A DNA stretch of 10,160 bases from Planctomycetota bacterium (GTDB taxonomy: Bacteria; Planctomycetota; Phycisphaerae; WQYP01): assembly GCA_021805585.1 (NCBI GenBank), contig JAJZEY010000150.1, positions 1 to 10,160 of the forward strand. The letters run 5' to 3'. Each line of letters starts with the position of its first letter. Position 1 is the first letter of the stretch. This document shows positions 1 to 8,260 of this stretch, piece after piece. A program made the position numbers and the translations under genes. The notes under the pieces were generated by a model that saw only the letters and a list, made by a program, of their open reading frames with translations, was not told the origin of the DNA and made no database searches.

Positions 1-660
1 AACACCCGTCTGGCGGAAAAGCTGCAACGCCAGCTCAACGCCGATGAAACACTGATATGGACCGGCCAGCCGGGCCGTGGCGGTCAGAAAGTCGGCATTC
101 TATTTATCCTGGTCTTCGGCATGGTCGTGACTGGCTTTTCATTATTCTGGATGCTTGGCGTGCTGGGCTTTCCTTCCGCCACGCATTTGCCGCACAGCAT
201 TTTTCAATGGATATTCGTCCTGTTTGGTCTGCCGTTTCTGCTGGCCGGTTTAGGCCTCATGGCGTTGCCTGTTTTTGTTACACGAAGACTTCGGAACACC
301 GTTTTTGCAATTACCAGTCACCGTGTCATTGTCGGCCGATTCGCTGGAAAAGTGCCATCCGTCTATTCGCTGACACCGGCGGACCTGGCCAACATAAAGG
401 AATCATGCAACAGCGACGGTTCGGGCAGTGTTTATTTCAATCTGCCCGATGCCGACACCGACGGTGGCCCGGTTTACAATCTTTCCGGCCAGCAGGTGGT
501 GCGACCCGGTTCATCCGGACGGCCGTTTCAGGTCGATTTTCTGGACATACCGGCGGTTCACGAGGTGTTCACCCTGCTCCAGAAGCTGGCCAGCACCGTA
601 ACGCCTCCGGTCGCGGAGAACCAGTCGCCGGATGGTGATTCCAGAGCCATGCGCACCTGA
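1..660 (+). CDS. PH-like domain membrane protein, 5'-truncated by window edge
   Basis: The frame is open from base 1 to the TGA at 658-660 and gives 219 residues; the true start lies outside the window. The visible N-terminus (DETLIWTGQPGRGG, residues 15-28) matches the short 'E.ilWtGqP' lead-in common to small bacterial membrane proteins with a PH-like domain. Two hydrophobic segments follow, about residues 31-57 and 67-95, separated by a short loop. Next comes the basic turn TRRLRNT and the strand-like NTVFAITSHRVIVGRF (99-114), the hallmark 'yaiTd.Rvii' of bacterial PH-like domains. The domain closes with FLDIPAVHEVFTLLQKL (180-196), equivalent to the 'f.dIp..e.v..ll' helix of this family. 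The tail (197-219) is polar and probably disordered. Substrate and partners are unknown; such proteins are usually annotated only as PH domain-containing. The fold assignment is fairly sure, the function is not. Confidence 0.85.
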   Translation, partial: NTRLAEKLQRQLNADETLIWTGQPGRGGQKVGILFILVFGMVVTGFSLFWMLGVLGFPSATHLPHSIFQWIFVLFGLPFLLAGLGLMALPVFVTRRLRNTVFAITSHRVIVGRFAGKVPSVYSLTPADLANIKESCNSDGSGSVYFNLPDADTDGGPVYNLSGQQVVRPGSSGRPFQVDFLDIPAVHEVFTLLQKLASTVTPPVAENQSPDGDSRAMRT

Positions 661-661
661 T

Positions 662-687
662 CCATGGCTTGCCGGCTTTGGCCATGG
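662..687. repeat. Inverted repeat just after the PH-protein stop codon
   Basis: A perfect 7-bp inverted repeat, CCATGGC at 662-668 and GCCATGG at 681-687, encloses a 12-nt loop and begins one base after the stop codon. It could fold as an RNA hairpin at the 3' end of the upstream transcript. No T-tract follows, so it is not a standard intrinsic terminator. It may be a weak 3'-end structure or chance. Confidence 0.3.
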
Positions 688-849
688 CGACACTTCGCAA
701 CAATCGAATTAAACTTCCAATGGGTATGGATGCGACATTTTAAGGACGCGCGTTGCCCGGAAAAGCGGTCTATTTTGGCCGTCTGCACCGCTCGTGTCGT
801 CTGCGGCTAACCCGGGCCGGCACCCAAATCCGGCCCAACGGTGCCCGAA

Positions 850-891
850 TTGAGCCAACATTTCCGCTGAAGTAAAATACTTGGTAAAATA
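850..891 (+). promoter_or_regulatory. Probable sigma70-type promoter of the lipoprotein/DUF748 operon
   Basis: TTGAGC at 850-855 and TAAAAT at 873-878 are separated by exactly 17 bases, a good match to the -35/-10 arrangement. A second TAAAAT lies at 885-890, so the heptamer TAAAATA occurs twice 12 bases apart (873-879 and 885-891). This could give an alternative start site or simply an AT-rich unwinding region. Transcription from the first box would begin near 885, leaving a leader of about 50 bases before the start codon at 936. I saw no operator-like palindrome over these boxes. Confidence 0.5.
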
Positions 892-935
892 TGCAGGTGG
901 CGGCCGGGGTGATTTGAATTGAGTTAAGGATTCGC

Positions 936-2378
936 ATGATGCGTTCATGTTTTAAGTTACCCAGGTACTTCTTTCGGTACTTTCTGCCGAGCCTGACCGC
1001 GGCAACGGGCCTGTTGCTGACGGGTTGTCAGGCAGTGCATCCGGTGCAACGGCAAAAGCAACCCATTGCGGCGACGCGTCTGGTAATCCATGGCGGGTCG
1101 CCGCTATCCGGACCGGCGGCTTTCGTGCCGGGTCGGTCGCAAACTGGCGGCTCCGGTTTGGCCCTGGTGGCGCGGGTGAATTTTTTTATCCTGCCGCGCA
1201 TGCCGGACCGACTTTTAGCACCGTTAAGCAGCCGCGCCTCACTGGTGCTTACCCGTCGCGGGCGACGGGCCACGCTTGCCTTTGGCCGCCTGACACGCGG
1301 TGCGCGGTTTGCGCGGGTATCCGGCACCGCGTCATTTGCGCGGCAATTAACGGATACCTGCGGCCCCGTACAGGGGTTTACACCCCTGCGGGCTGCGGTA
1401 TTCCCCGGCGGCTGGGTCAGTTTTCAACTGCGTGACGGATACAGGTTCGCCGCGCGGGCCGGGGGTAAAAAACATCGCCCGTCCGTTCGCATTGAAGCGT
1501 GGCTGCCGCGAAAAGGCGGCTTAAAATCGCTTCAACTGGCCCTTGGTGCCGCCCGGTATTCAACCGGGCCGTCCGGCCGGACGCTGACCTTTAATCGCGA
1601 AACTCAAATAATTTCCGCAACGGATCGCCCGCACGGTAATGTGGCATTTTTAATTCCATTCCGGTTTGTTTCCGGCAACGGACAGGCGGTGGCCGCGGTG
1701 TTGCATATCCGTCCCGCAGGTCTGAAAGATAAGCCGCTGGTAAAGGCCGCCATGGCCGCCGCCGCAGCACCGCTTCCCGCGTTAACCAATCCGCTGAATC
1801 ACTTGAATCGTCCGGACCTGATTGAGGCGCTGTCCCGTGTGCGGCAGCCGGACGTTCGCCGCGCGGCGCTTATTTATCTGGCCGGGCAGACCGGTGCCGG
1901 TTTGTGTGATGATGCCGCGCTTACCCTGAAACGGCCGGCGCTTAAAAATCTTGCCGACCGGGTGTTTGATTCTCTTCACAAAAAAGCGACGGGATTGACC
2001 GTGGCCCGCTTCGGCTGGTGGATGGACCGCACCGCGTACCAGTTGCTGTATGCCATGCAGAAAAAGGCCCCGCTGCCATCGGCGCTGCAAACGGTTCTGG
2101 CCCTGCATATTGGCGAGGCGGCCTATCACCCATCCTCTTTAGACCAGATCGCCGGTGCCCTGGCGTCGCGCAAAGTATTTATGCGGCAGGTCATTGCAGA
2201 AAATTATATCTATCTTCAGGATACTTCCCCGGCCGCCCGAATTGGCGCGTTCGACTGGCTGAAGCGGCACGGCTTCGCCCCACCGGGCTATCATCCGCTG
2301 GACTCCGTTGAGGCCCGCAACACCGCACTGGACAATGCCGCCACCGACGCGGCCTTTCTTAAAAGGATTCAGCCATGA
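936..2378 (+). CDS. Lipoprotein of unknown function, first gene of DUF748 operon
   Basis: This 480-residue protein has an N-terminal signal (basic/aromatic stretch to residue 16, hydrophobic core 17-29) ending in the lipobox LTGC, with Cys31 as the predicted lipidated residue. Residue +2 is Gln, not Asp, so the E. coli sorting rule would send it to the outer membrane. Residues about 40-260 are rich in short beta-like strands and glycine, with many arginines. An Ala-rich helix (270-280) links to an alpha-helical second half. There DLIEALSRVRQPDVRRAAL (294-312) looks like a HEAT-type helix pair. Residues 428-466, with motifs QDTSPAARIGAFDWL and GYHPL, resemble helical-repeat ends I recall from planctomycete proteins. 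No catalytic motif was recognised. The start has AAGGA at 926-930, 5 bases from ATG 936 and 8 from the adjacent ATG 939; either could be used. The TGA overlaps the next ATG, so translation is coupled to the DUF748 gene. Function unknown; the shared operon suggests an envelope partner. Confidence 0.88.
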   Translation: MMRSCFKLPRYFFRYFLPSLTAATGLLLTGCQAVHPVQRQKQPIAATRLVIHGGSPLSGPAAFVPGRSQTGGSGLALVARVNFFILPRMPDRLLAPLSSRASLVLTRRGRRATLAFGRLTRGARFARVSGTASFARQLTDTCGPVQGFTPLRAAVFPGGWVSFQLRDGYRFAARAGGKKHRPSVRIEAWLPRKGGLKSLQLALGAARYSTGPSGRTLTFNRETQIISATDRPHGNVAFLIPFRFVSGNGQAVAAVLHIRPAGLKDKPLVKAAMAAAAAPLPALTNPLNHLNRPDLIEALSRVRQPDVRRAALIYLAGQTGAGLCDDAALTLKRPALKNLADRVFDSLHKKATGLTVARFGWWMDRTAYQLLYAMQKKAPLPSALQTVLALHIGEAAYHPSSLDQIAGALASRKVFMRQVIAENYIYLQDTSPAARIGAFDWLKRHGFAPPGYHPLDSVEARNTALDNAATDAAFLKRIQP

Positions 2379-5300
2379 CCGACCGCAACACGCCTTCGGC
2401 AACCACAGTCGTGAAGCCCGCGCCGGCGGGCAATTGGAAACGGCGCGGCATTCGCATTCTGGCGGTGGTGGGCGCGGCGGTCATTCTTCTGCGGCTGTCT
2501 CTGCTGTTTCTTCTGCCTGCGGTGCTCCAACACGCCTTGGGTTATTATGGGCTGAAGGGAAACTGGCAGCGGTTAAGCCTAAGCGTGCTCGGTGGGGATT
2601 TAAGCATCTGGGATCTGAAAGTAAGTCCGCAGGCCGGCGGCCCGCCGGTCATAGAAAGTGAATATTGCCACGGAAATGTTTCTGTTCTGCGGCTTTTCAT
2701 TGGTCGGCTGTATCTGCGGCGGGTAGAGGCCGACGGTGCGAACATATATATAACCCGTGATTCGTCCGGCAATGGTCCGCTGCTGCACGCATTGCTGGCA
2801 AAGCCGGCAGCGCAAAGCGGCACAACCGTGGCGGGGAAATGGTCCCTTTCAGCCCCCTTGCGCATTCGTGCGTTCCGGCTGGAACATATGAAGCTGCATT
2901 TGATTGATAAAAGTGTTCGACCCGCGGTGGACACTCGCCTGGATATGAATATTCGCGTGTCGGAACTGGGCTTAAAAGGCAAACCGACCCGGTTCGGACT
3001 CTCGTTCTGGTCCGGAACCATGCTTGACACGCTGCGTGTGGGAGGAACTTTTACCAATACCGCGTCCACGCTTTCGGCGCATGCCCATGTTTTTATGATT
3101 GGCCTTCATTTAAAGCCTGTCGCCGGTTATCTTAGACCGCTGGGGCTGGTTCCAACCGCAGGCAGTCTTTCGCTTCATGCCACCGCCGAGTGCCAGCTTC
3201 ACGTACTGCCAACACCGCATGCGGCGCTTACCGCTTCATGCGGCATCACAGACCTTCTTTTGTCCGCACAGGGGCAGCCGGCGCTGGGCATTGCCAAGCT
3301 GGCTCTGGCCGCGGAATTGAAGGGCAAACTGCTGAATATAAGCAATGTCACGCTGGACGGTTGCCATTTTTACGCCCGGCGGACCCGCTCGGGCACCTTC
3401 CAGTTTGCCGGGCTGAATTTGAGTCGCGCCCTATCCGCCCCACCGCGGGCACGCACCCCGGTGGCGGTGAAAGTTGCCGTCAAGGCTGTCGCGGCCAATT
3501 CGGTGCTGAAAGCCGCGGCAAATGTGGTCGCCAAATCAAAACAAGCCTCCGGTCATTATGCCTTTGGCATTCAGGCGGTGCATCTGCACGACCTGGAACT
3601 GACCTGGCTGGATCATGCCCTGGTCCCCACCAACAGGATCACACTGAAGTTGAATTCGCTTGTGGCAACCAATTCCGGCGGCCTTCCGGGGCAACCATCC
3701 TTTCACCTGCGACTTAAGGGAAATGGTAGCGTGCCTGGCGTGGCGAGCGCCTTTACGCTTTCCGGTTCATCGCTTCCATTTGCCCATCCGGCGCTATTAA
3801 ATGCCCGTTTTGCGGCCACGGGTATAACCGCCGGTGCCCTTCAACCGTATCTGCGGGCGGCCGGCCTTGCCAGTGAACTGACGGATGGCTCGCTGCATTT
3901 AAGGGTTCAGGCGAACGTGGGCCGGTCCGCAGACGGCACACTTTTCGCAGGGTTTTCCCTGCACAATCTGGTGTTCGCCGATGCGGGCAAAACTCTGCTG
4001 AATTTCCCGGGTATGGAACTTTCCGCCCTGCGGGTAAACCCTGTCACCGGTCGGTTTGAGGTTGGCAAAGTACTGGTGGATGGCCCGGATTTTTCCATTA
4101 CGCGGGAAAAATCAGGCGATTTGTCTTTGCTGGGCGTGCGCCTGCTCGGACGATCCAAGCCGTCGGCAAGACTTGCAAAAGCCGAGGCCGGGCCGCACGG
4201 CCCGGCCGGAACACCGGTGCTTCCGCGTATACAGGTGGACTCATTTTTATGGCACCATATCCGCATACACTTTCAGGATGATGCGCCGGGAATAGCCCGC
4301 GGGTTTTCCATTGCCCACGCCGGGCTTTCGGTGAAGAATTTCCTGCTGGACATGGCCCATGTATCGGCGCATCCAAGAACCGGAATAATTCATGCCTGGG
4401 TTGCCGCGCCGGGACTGCTGCAAAGCGCGGAACTTTCCGGCACGCTGCTGCCAGGAAAGAACCGCCTGGGCTTTGTGCTTTCCGCGGTCGCCAGGCAACT
4501 GAATTTAACGCCCCTGACACCCTATCTTGTGCCGCGGGGCATTTTGCCGTTAATGACAAATGGAACCCTGTCCGCTGGAATCAAGGGCAGGTTGGAAAAG
4601 ACCGCCGACAGCTATCGTGGTGAATTTCAAGCGACAAATGTTCGGCTGCTCAATGGTTCCCGGACGCTGGCCTCTCTGGCGGCTCTGGATATGTCCGGCG
4701 TGCGCGTTTCTCCGCACGGACTGGCCATAGCCAAATGCGGCGTGATTAAACCTTGGATTCATATTGCCCGTACAAAGCAAGGTCGGTTGGAAGCGTTGGG
4801 TCTGCGGTTTGTCCCCGCCAGCGGCGGCGTGGTCAATTCGCCTGTGCCCGCGGGAGCTGTTCCGCCGCCGGCGGGCGCGGCCCGTTTTTTCCTTCTGCAA
4901 AAGTTTTCACTCAAAAAGGCCGGGCTTCTCTGGACGGATGCCGATGTTTGCCGCCCGGTAACGCTTCGGATTTCCGCCACAGCGACGGCCAGCCATGTCC
5001 TGCTGGGCAGTGCCACCGGCCGGCATTGGAGTCATTTTGCAATTCAAGCATCCATTCCCGGCGTGCTGGGAAATATGTCTGTCCGGTCGCGTTTTGCCGC
5101 CCTGACCCGCGGAGGCAACACGCGCGCCGCCCTGACGGTTGCACTGCGGCACATTTCCGCCGCGCCACTGGAACCTTACATCCCGCGCAATATGTATTCC
5201 ACGATGCAAAACGGATCGTTGCAATTGGCAGCCAATCTTTTCATGCATTCGAATCCGAAGGGTGGCATGGCCGGGCGGTTCGTGCTGCAATCGCTCGATT

Positions 5301-7903
5301 TGTCCAACGCAATCCACGATCCGGTGCGGCATGGACCGGCGGGGATGGTCGTGCGGCATCTGCTGCAAATCAGCCCGGCTATTCTGACCCTGGCGCGGTT
5401 TGACCCTGCGGCGCATCGCATCGCCATTAATCTGGCAACGGTAACGGTCCATTCTCTGCGGATTGCGCGGCGCACGAATGGCGACTGGTCTCTGCTGGGC
5501 CTGGGTTTGGCGGCCCATCCGTTGCGGCCGGCAGGTCCCGCACCGGTTATAACCGTTCCAACCGGGGCATTTCGTTTTCCCACTGTCCCTGTGTTGCCCC
5601 TGGTGACACTGCAAAAGTTGCGCCTCCGAGCGGATTCAATTCGCATTGAGAATTTTCCAACGGCAGGGTCGGTCCGGCAAATGCCGACGACCCGCAACCC
5701 TTCGGCCGGCCCCGCACTGCACCTGACCAATGTGCTGCTGGCCAATACGCAGCCGCTGCGCTGCCTGGGGAAAGCGCCGGCATTAAATCCGGCTATCGCC
5801 TTGCGGTTGACCGGTCGTGCGGCAGGCCTGGCGCATGCATTTGCAATCGGCGTTCATCTGCGGCCTTTTGCCAATCTGCCCAGTCTGCACACGACATTGC
5901 GCATTGCCGGAATAAAGGGTTCGGGAATCAGCCGCTTTGTGCCCGCATTTGGCGACATGTTCAATCCGGCCGCGCTGACGGATGGCCAGTTGGCCGCCGA
6001 CGCCTCCGCCCGGATTCAAATGGACCGCACCTCACCGATTTCCTTTAATTTTTCCCAGCCGTTCTCTGTGGATGCAAAAATCCGGAACGTGGCATTCCGG
6101 CGACGGGCCGGGGGTAAAATATGGGCAGGTGTGAAGCTGATTCAGGCGGACAAAATCAATATTTCCCCAACTGATCATTCCGTATCCGTTCCGCTGGTCA
6201 ACATTCTTACGCCACAAGCTTTTGTTTCGCGTCAGGGAAAACGGATCACGATTCTGGGCCTGTCCATGGCGGTGCCGCAGGCCGGGCCGATCAGGCGTAA
6301 GTCCTCCGGGCCATCAGCGGCTCGCTTGCGCGTGCCGCAGGGGCATTCTGCTTACGCCGGTCGATCCCGTCCGATGCAATCCATTCCCGTATCGGCCGGC
6401 CAGCCGGGGGCTGGGCCCATGCACCTTACTGTAGGGCGCGTGGTGGTCAGCGGCTGCACTATGGCGTATGCGGATAAGCTTCTGCACATTCACGTGCCAT
6501 TAACCGGGCTGGAAATGGAGGTCCGCAATATCGGGTCCGATTCCCCGCAGCACCCGGTTCCCATGGGGTTTAGTCTTCTGGTTTATTCCAAGCCCGTGGC
6601 AATTGGTGGAAATTCAACCGGGCCGGCCAACCCGACCGGCAGCGGCAAGGGTAATCAAGTAACGCTTGCCGCGCCGACGGCTAAAGTGCAGGCAACCGGT
6701 GCCCGTAAGCCGGCGTCCGCCACCGGTCCGCGCGCTGTGGTGGCGGCCGGGAATGCGGCCGCCATTCCCCCTTCAATTCCAGCCGTTCCTGTGCGCCGTC
6801 GCAAGCTGTTTGCCCAGGTTTCAGCTAATGGACAAATATATGTTAATCCGAAGATTCATGGCTGGATTCAGACCAGCATTAACGGCCTGGAACTCGCGGC
6901 GTTTGCCCATGCGGCCGCGAATGCCGGTGTGACGCTGGGCGGCGGCGTGTTTGACGGCTCTACCGATACCCGCATCGCCAGCCCCCGCAAAATGGACACC
7001 CATGTCAAATTGGTGTTCACCGACCTGAAACTCTCCGAACCGGCCACAGGGCCGCTGCACAATGTTTTGCGGCTTCCTACTCCGCTGGATGTGGCTGTGG
7101 CCGCCATTGAGGCACCGGACGGCTCCATCACGCTTTCCTTCGGCGTGCCCATACGAAATTCACATATATCAATGTCAGCGGTCGAAGGCGGCGTGATCGG
7201 TTCCATGGCTAAGGCGATTGCCATTGGCATTGCCAGTTCGCCGCTGAAACTGGTGGGCGGTCTTTTCGGCGGAGCTTCCGCAAAACCCGCACCCTACCCG
7301 CCATTGTTTGTACGGTATTCTCCCGCGGCCACCGGCCTTACAGCGCAAGGCGATGCCGCCATCCGCCGCGTGATTCACCTGCTGCAAAACCATGATTCGC
7401 TTCAGGTGGTGGTGCGCCAGCAGCTTAGTACTGCGGATATTGCGGTGGCCAGGCAACGGGCCAATCCATCAGTCACCCAGGCCATGGAACTGATTCACGC
7501 ACTTCGCCGGCGGCAGAGCCGGCTTCTGTTACAGCGAGTCGCACTGGTCGGGCGACTCCAGGGAAACGCGGCCATTCGCCTGCGCTGGGCCGCCATACGG
7601 CGTAACCGCAGCCAGCTTCTGCGGCTGGACCAGCGCCTTACCCATACCCGGCTGGCGATTGACTTTCTTGCTTCCGTGCTGGAGCCCGGTGCGCAGCGCG
7701 AATCGGGCCGCCGCACACGCGGTGTGGCGGTCCTGATCGGGCAGCGGCGCGAGGCCCTGGTGAAGACTCTGCTGCTGGCCTCCGGAGTGAATCATATTCA
7801 CCGACGCGTGCACATTGTGTTTCCGCAGTTTAAACCCGTTAAATCCGCAGCGGGCGGTGCCACCATTCTTACCCTTGTGCGCGTCAGCGGTGGGCGGAAT
7901 TGA
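2375..7903 (+). CDS. Giant DUF748/AsmA-like envelope protein (1842 aa)
   Basis: The N-terminus is basic (WKRRG, 21-25), followed by one transmembrane segment (about 26-50); the rest should be periplasmic. Six diverged modules can be traced, near 155-350, 394-592, 615-812, 838-1046, 1073-1300 and 1347-1634. Typical modules contain a strand like HDLELTWLDHAL (405-416), a 'PYL...G.L' motif (252, 491, 716, 934; degenerate at 1187), and an ending like ITREKSGDLSLLGVRL (575-590). Ala/Pro-rich linkers separate them (351-393, 593-614, 813-837, 1047-1072, 1301-1346), with a longer low-complexity stretch at 1405-1475. The C-terminus carries the DUF748 signature: LPTPLDVAV (1567-1575), then a Gly/Ile-rich amphipathic stretch ending SSPLKLVGGLFGG (1621-1633), then RYSPAATGLTAQGDAAI (1647-1663). 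An Arg-rich helical region (about 1690-1775) and a domain resembling an OmpA-like end (1780-1842) follow. AsmA-clan proteins form long beta-grooves and are implicated in phospholipid transport between inner and outer membranes, so that role is inferred. AAAGGA at 2361-2366 lies 8 bases before the ATG, which overlaps the upstream stop (ATGA). Family call firm; cargo and partners unknown. Confidence 0.93.
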   Translation: MTDRNTPSATTVVKPAPAGNWKRRGIRILAVVGAAVILLRLSLLFLLPAVLQHALGYYGLKGNWQRLSLSVLGGDLSIWDLKVSPQAGGPPVIESEYCHGNVSVLRLFIGRLYLRRVEADGANIYITRDSSGNGPLLHALLAKPAAQSGTTVAGKWSLSAPLRIRAFRLEHMKLHLIDKSVRPAVDTRLDMNIRVSELGLKGKPTRFGLSFWSGTMLDTLRVGGTFTNTASTLSAHAHVFMIGLHLKPVAGYLRPLGLVPTAGSLSLHATAECQLHVLPTPHAALTASCGITDLLLSAQGQPALGIAKLALAAELKGKLLNISNVTLDGCHFYARRTRSGTFQFAGLNLSRALSAPPRARTPVAVKVAVKAVAANSVLKAAANVVAKSKQASGHYAFGIQAVHLHDLELTWLDHALVPTNRITLKLNSLVATNSGGLPGQPSFHLRLKGNGSVPGVASAFTLSGSSLPFAHPALLNARFAATGITAGALQPYLRAAGLASELTDGSLHLRVQANVGRSADGTLFAGFSLHNLVFADAGKTLLNFPGMELSALRVNPVTGRFEVGKVLVDGPDFSITREKSGDLSLLGVRLLGRSKPSARLAKAEAGPHGPAGTPVLPRIQVDSFLWHHIRIHFQDDAPGIARGFSIAHAGLSVKNFLLDMAHVSAHPRTGIIHAWVAAPGLLQSAELSGTLLPGKNRLGFVLSAVARQLNLTPLTPYLVPRGILPLMTNGTLSAGIKGRLEKTADSYRGEFQATNVRLLNGSRTLASLAALDMSGVRVSPHGLAIAKCGVIKPWIHIARTKQGRLEALGLRFVPASGGVVNSPVPAGAVPPPAGAARFFLLQKFSLKKAGLLWTDADVCRPVTLRISATATASHVLLGSATGRHWSHFAIQASIPGVLGNMSVRSRFAALTRGGNTRAALTVALRHISAAPLEPYIPRNMYSTMQNGSLQLAANLFMHSNPKGGMAGRFVLQSLDLSNAIHDPVRHGPAGMVVRHLLQISPAILTLARFDPAAHRIAINLATVTVHSLRIARRTNGDWSLLGLGLAAHPLRPAGPAPVITVPTGAFRFPTVPVLPLVTLQKLRLRADSIRIENFPTAGSVRQMPTTRNPSAGPALHLTNVLLANTQPLRCLGKAPALNPAIALRLTGRAAGLAHAFAIGVHLRPFANLPSLHTTLRIAGIKGSGISRFVPAFGDMFNPAALTDGQLAADASARIQMDRTSPISFNFSQPFSVDAKIRNVAFRRRAGGKIWAGVKLIQADKINISPTDHSVSVPLVNILTPQAFVSRQGKRITILGLSMAVPQAGPIRRKSSGPSAARLRVPQGHSAYAGRSRPMQSIPVSAGQPGAGPMHLTVGRVVVSGCTMAYADKLLHIHVPLTGLEMEVRNIGSDSPQHPVPMGFSLLVYSKPVAIGGNSTGPANPTGSGKGNQVTLAAPTAKVQATGARKPASATGPRAVVAAGNAAAIPPSIPAVPVRRRKLFAQVSANGQIYVNPKIHGWIQTSINGLELAAFAHAAANAGVTLGGGVFDGSTDTRIASPRKMDTHVKLVFTDLKLSEPATGPLHNVLRLPTPLDVAVAAIEAPDGSITLSFGVPIRNSHISMSAVEGGVIGSMAKAIAIGIASSPLKLVGGLFGGASAKPAPYPPLFVRYSPAATGLTAQGDAAIRRVIHLLQNHDSLQVVVRQQLSTADIAVARQRANPSVTQAMELIHALRRRQSRLLLQRVALVGRLQGNAAIRLRWAAIRRNRSQLLRLDQRLTHTRLAIDFLASVLEPGAQRESGRRTRGVAVLIGQRREALVKTLLLASGVNHIHRRVHIVFPQFKPVKSAAGGATILTLVRVSGGRN

Positions 7904-8260
7904 CCGGTGCGCCCGCGTCAGTCCGGCGGAGGAACGGGTAAGGGTAGCCGGGCGGTTGGACTTTATTGCCGGTATTGAATCGCAACCAGGCAACGATAGA
8001 AGGATTAGGGGGCAGCTCCGCATAAATCCGCGGGCGGCGGAACGGCTATGGCCTTCTTGTCATTCACCACAGGCCTTCAATCGGCACCTGGCCCGCAAAT
8101 GATGGAGAAATGGCCGACCAGCCGCGCGGGCTGCCTTTATGAACGGGCATTTGATCTTTGAACCTTGAATATTCGGATGGTTTTCCCCACGCCGCGCCAG
8201 CCGCGCTGCGGCGACCTACAATATCCGGTCGGAACCCGCGCGTCTTACGGAGGCTGCCCC
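7904..8260. other. Intergenic stretch with no supported gene
   Basis: These 357 bases separate the DUF748 stop from the hydrolase start. The open frames crossing it either run on out of frame from the end of the DUF748 gene or lack a plausible start, and none gives a recognisable protein. I found no hairpin followed by a T-run that would terminate the operon. A small GCCGC-GCT-GCGGC hairpin lies at 8200-8212. The interval probably contains the hydrolase promoter and leader. Confidence 0.5.
8217..8222 (+). promoter_or_regulatory. Possible -10 box of the hydrolase gene
   Basis: TACAAT at 8217-8222 matches five of six bases of the -10 consensus and would place the transcript start about 30 bases before the ATG at 8261, a sensible leader length. 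The -35 position 17 bases upstream is GC-rich and matches poorly, so any promoter here is weak, activator-dependent or read by another sigma factor. Confidence 0.28.

Noticed and set aside
57..638. 193-codon open frame overlapping the PH-like protein
   Set aside because: It is out of frame with the recognisable membrane/PH-like protein, and its translation is Arg/His/Cys-rich with no domain.
4907..5614. 235-codon open frame on the minus strand inside the DUF748 gene
   Set aside because: It is a shadow of the plus-strand coding sequence: rich in Arg, Gln and Cys, without domain features, and lying entirely within a gene with clear family motifs. The same applies to other long frames in this gene, such as 4753-5403 (+) and 7529-8023 (-).
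8118..8206. Direct repeat CCAGCCGCGC at 8118-8127 and 8197-8206
   Set aside because: A ten-base GC-rich match is easily due to composition, and the flanks do not match.
8165..8260. In-frame TTG start extending the hydrolase by 32 residues
   Set aside because: The extension is low-complexity and precedes a clear signal peptide. ATG 8261 has GGAGG at a 7-base spacing, whereas the TTG has no good ribosome binding site.
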